Shown here one piece after another: positions 5,265 to 5,273 of a DNA stretch of 5,273 nt; the stretch's first letter is position 1, and each line of letters starts with the position of its first letter. Below the pieces are notes generated by a model, which worked only from the letters and a program-made list of their open reading frames with translations, was not told the DNA's origin and did no database searches. A program made the position numbers and the translations under genes. Origin of the DNA: Syntrophomonadaceae bacterium (GTDB lineage: Bacteria; Bacillota; Dethiobacteria; DTU022); the NCBI GenBank assembly GCA_003564055.1, contig PWSG01000242.1, positions 1 to 5,273 of the forward strand. The letters run 5' to 3'.

Positions 5265-5273
5265 AAGTTCTAT

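Overview
The window is a stretch of bacterial chromosome of Firmicutes type, most likely from an anaerobic clostridial lineage. The main reason is gene order: pgpH–ybeY–dgkA–cdd–era–recO, all on the + strand, is the classical Firmicutes arrangement (compare yqfF–yqfG–dgkA–cdd–era–recO in Bacillus subtilis). Strong purine-rich ribosome binding sites and the short DgkA-type kinase fit that. The genus cannot be told from the sequence alone.

Layout. Positions 1-183 hold the last 60 codons of pgpH, which encodes a c-di-AMP phosphodiesterase. It overlaps ybeY (180-650) by an ATGA junction. dgkA (651-1025) begins on the base after the ybeY stop. A membrane-anchored DUF881 protein (1061-2122) follows; it is not part of the usual order. 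Next is a cytidine deaminase fused in one reading frame to a TrmO/TsaA-like domain (2139-2969), then era (2980-3864) and recO (3924-4655, TTG start). All gaps up to recO are 59 bp or less, with no visible terminator, so co-transcription is likely. A flavodoxin-like gene (4692-5159) follows; it may be read through from recO or use its own weak promoter candidate at 4641-4668. The last 114 bases (5160-5273) contain no gene. They hold a near-consensus sigma-A promoter (TTGACG, 17 bp, TATAAT) with an inverted repeat in its spacer and further repeats near the predicted start of transcription, serving a gene beyond the window.

How the genes fit together. YbeY and Era both act in 16S rRNA/30S maturation. 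A TrmO-like domain would act on tRNA position 37. Cdd salvages pyrimidines, RecO acts in recombinational repair, and PgpH, DgkA and the DUF881 protein are membrane proteins linked to second-messenger, lipid-carrier or envelope functions. This is a housekeeping cluster, not a defence island or mobile element. Its non-standard parts are the Cdd–TrmO-like fusion, the enlarged DUF881 protein inserted in the operon, and the palindromic promoter at the right edge. I see no RNA gene, CRISPR array, insertion sequence or attachment site.
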